Shown here in pieces: positions 5,079 to 5,164 of a stretch of DNA of 5,164 nt; the first letter of the stretch is position 1, and each line of letters starts with the position of its first letter. The notes beneath the pieces were generated by a model. The model did not search any database and was not told the origin of the DNA. It saw only the letters and a list, made by a program, of their open reading frames with translations. The stretch lies in the NCBI GenBank assembly GCA_030037405.1, contig JASHRK010000171.1, positions 1-5,164 on the forward strand, in the 5' to 3' direction. This DNA is from Acidimicrobiales bacterium (GTDB lineage Bacteria; Actinomycetota; Acidimicrobiia; Acidimicrobiales; Bog-793). Both the position numbers and the translations under genes were made by a program.

Positions 5079-5097
5079 CGGTTCCCTCGCGGAACCG
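5079..5097 (-). terminator. Perfect 7-bp hairpin, probable terminator of the edge gene
   Basis: CGGTTCC and GGAACCG pair perfectly around a 5-base loop. On the minus strand it begins 14 bases after the TGA at 5112, the expected place for a terminator, and it ends upstream of the proposed promoter of the secreted-protein gene. No U-tract follows. It could instead be an operator. Confidence 0.5.
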
Positions 5098-5111
5098 ACT
5101 GCGGCGAGACG

Positions 5112-5164
5112 TCAGCGCCGCTTGTCATGGCGACGAGCGTCCTTCGTCCGCTGCTTCCACAGCC
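5112..5164 (-). CDS. C-terminal tail of a gene running off the right edge
   Basis: Read leftward from the right edge on the minus strand, a frame gives LWKQRTKDARRHDKRR followed by TGA at 5112-5114. A highly basic tail of this kind is common at the ends of actinobacterial proteins, and the hairpin at 5079-5097 follows at terminator distance. Only 16 codons are visible, so the product cannot be named and the frame itself is not certain. Confidence 0.4.
   Translation of the reverse strand, partial: LWKQRTKDARRHDKRR

Overview
The window is GC-rich DNA whose codon usage, GTG starts and protein families point to an actinobacterium, perhaps of the Acidimicrobiia/Thermoleophilia type. That placement is inferred from family resemblance only. 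It holds seven complete or nearly complete genes plus gene fragments at both edges. No RNA gene, CRISPR array, transposase or integrase was seen.

Left half, plus strand. The 3' end of a gene for a secreted modular protein (fibronectin-III-like domain plus a CPxCG beta-module) runs to 662. After a 16-base gap comes a tight cluster: a UbiX-type flavin prenyltransferase (679-1344), a UbiD-family decarboxylase overlapping it by 4 bases (1341-2720), and a small EthD-family protein (2742-3053). UbiX makes prenylated FMN and UbiD uses it for reversible decarboxylation of an aromatic or alpha,beta-unsaturated acid. The motifs expected for both activities are present. The substrate and the role of the EthD partner cannot be read from the window.

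Middle, plus strand. A lower-GC spacer leads into a toxin-antitoxin pair: a small ribbon-helix-helix/CcdA-like antitoxin (about 3122-3331) overlapping a MazF/PemK-like toxin (3328-3636) by 4 bases. The antitoxin frame has no ATG, GTG or TTG where its N-terminus should begin; an ATA stands there. It either uses a non-standard start or has lost its start codon.

Right half, minus strand. A classical SDR oxidoreductase (3690-4415) converges on the toxin. Upstream of it lies a small secreted beta-rich protein of unknown function (4527-5015). At the right edge are the last 16 codons of what is probably another gene (5112-5164). Strong Shine-Dalgarno sequences fix the two complete minus-strand starts. 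Hairpins lacking U-tracts follow the secreted-protein gene and the edge gene and probably act as terminators.

The points most worth following are the antitoxin start, the ubiX-ubiD-EthD cluster of unknown substrate, and a perfect 14-bp inverted repeat inside ubiD that spans a predicted metal-ligand codon.
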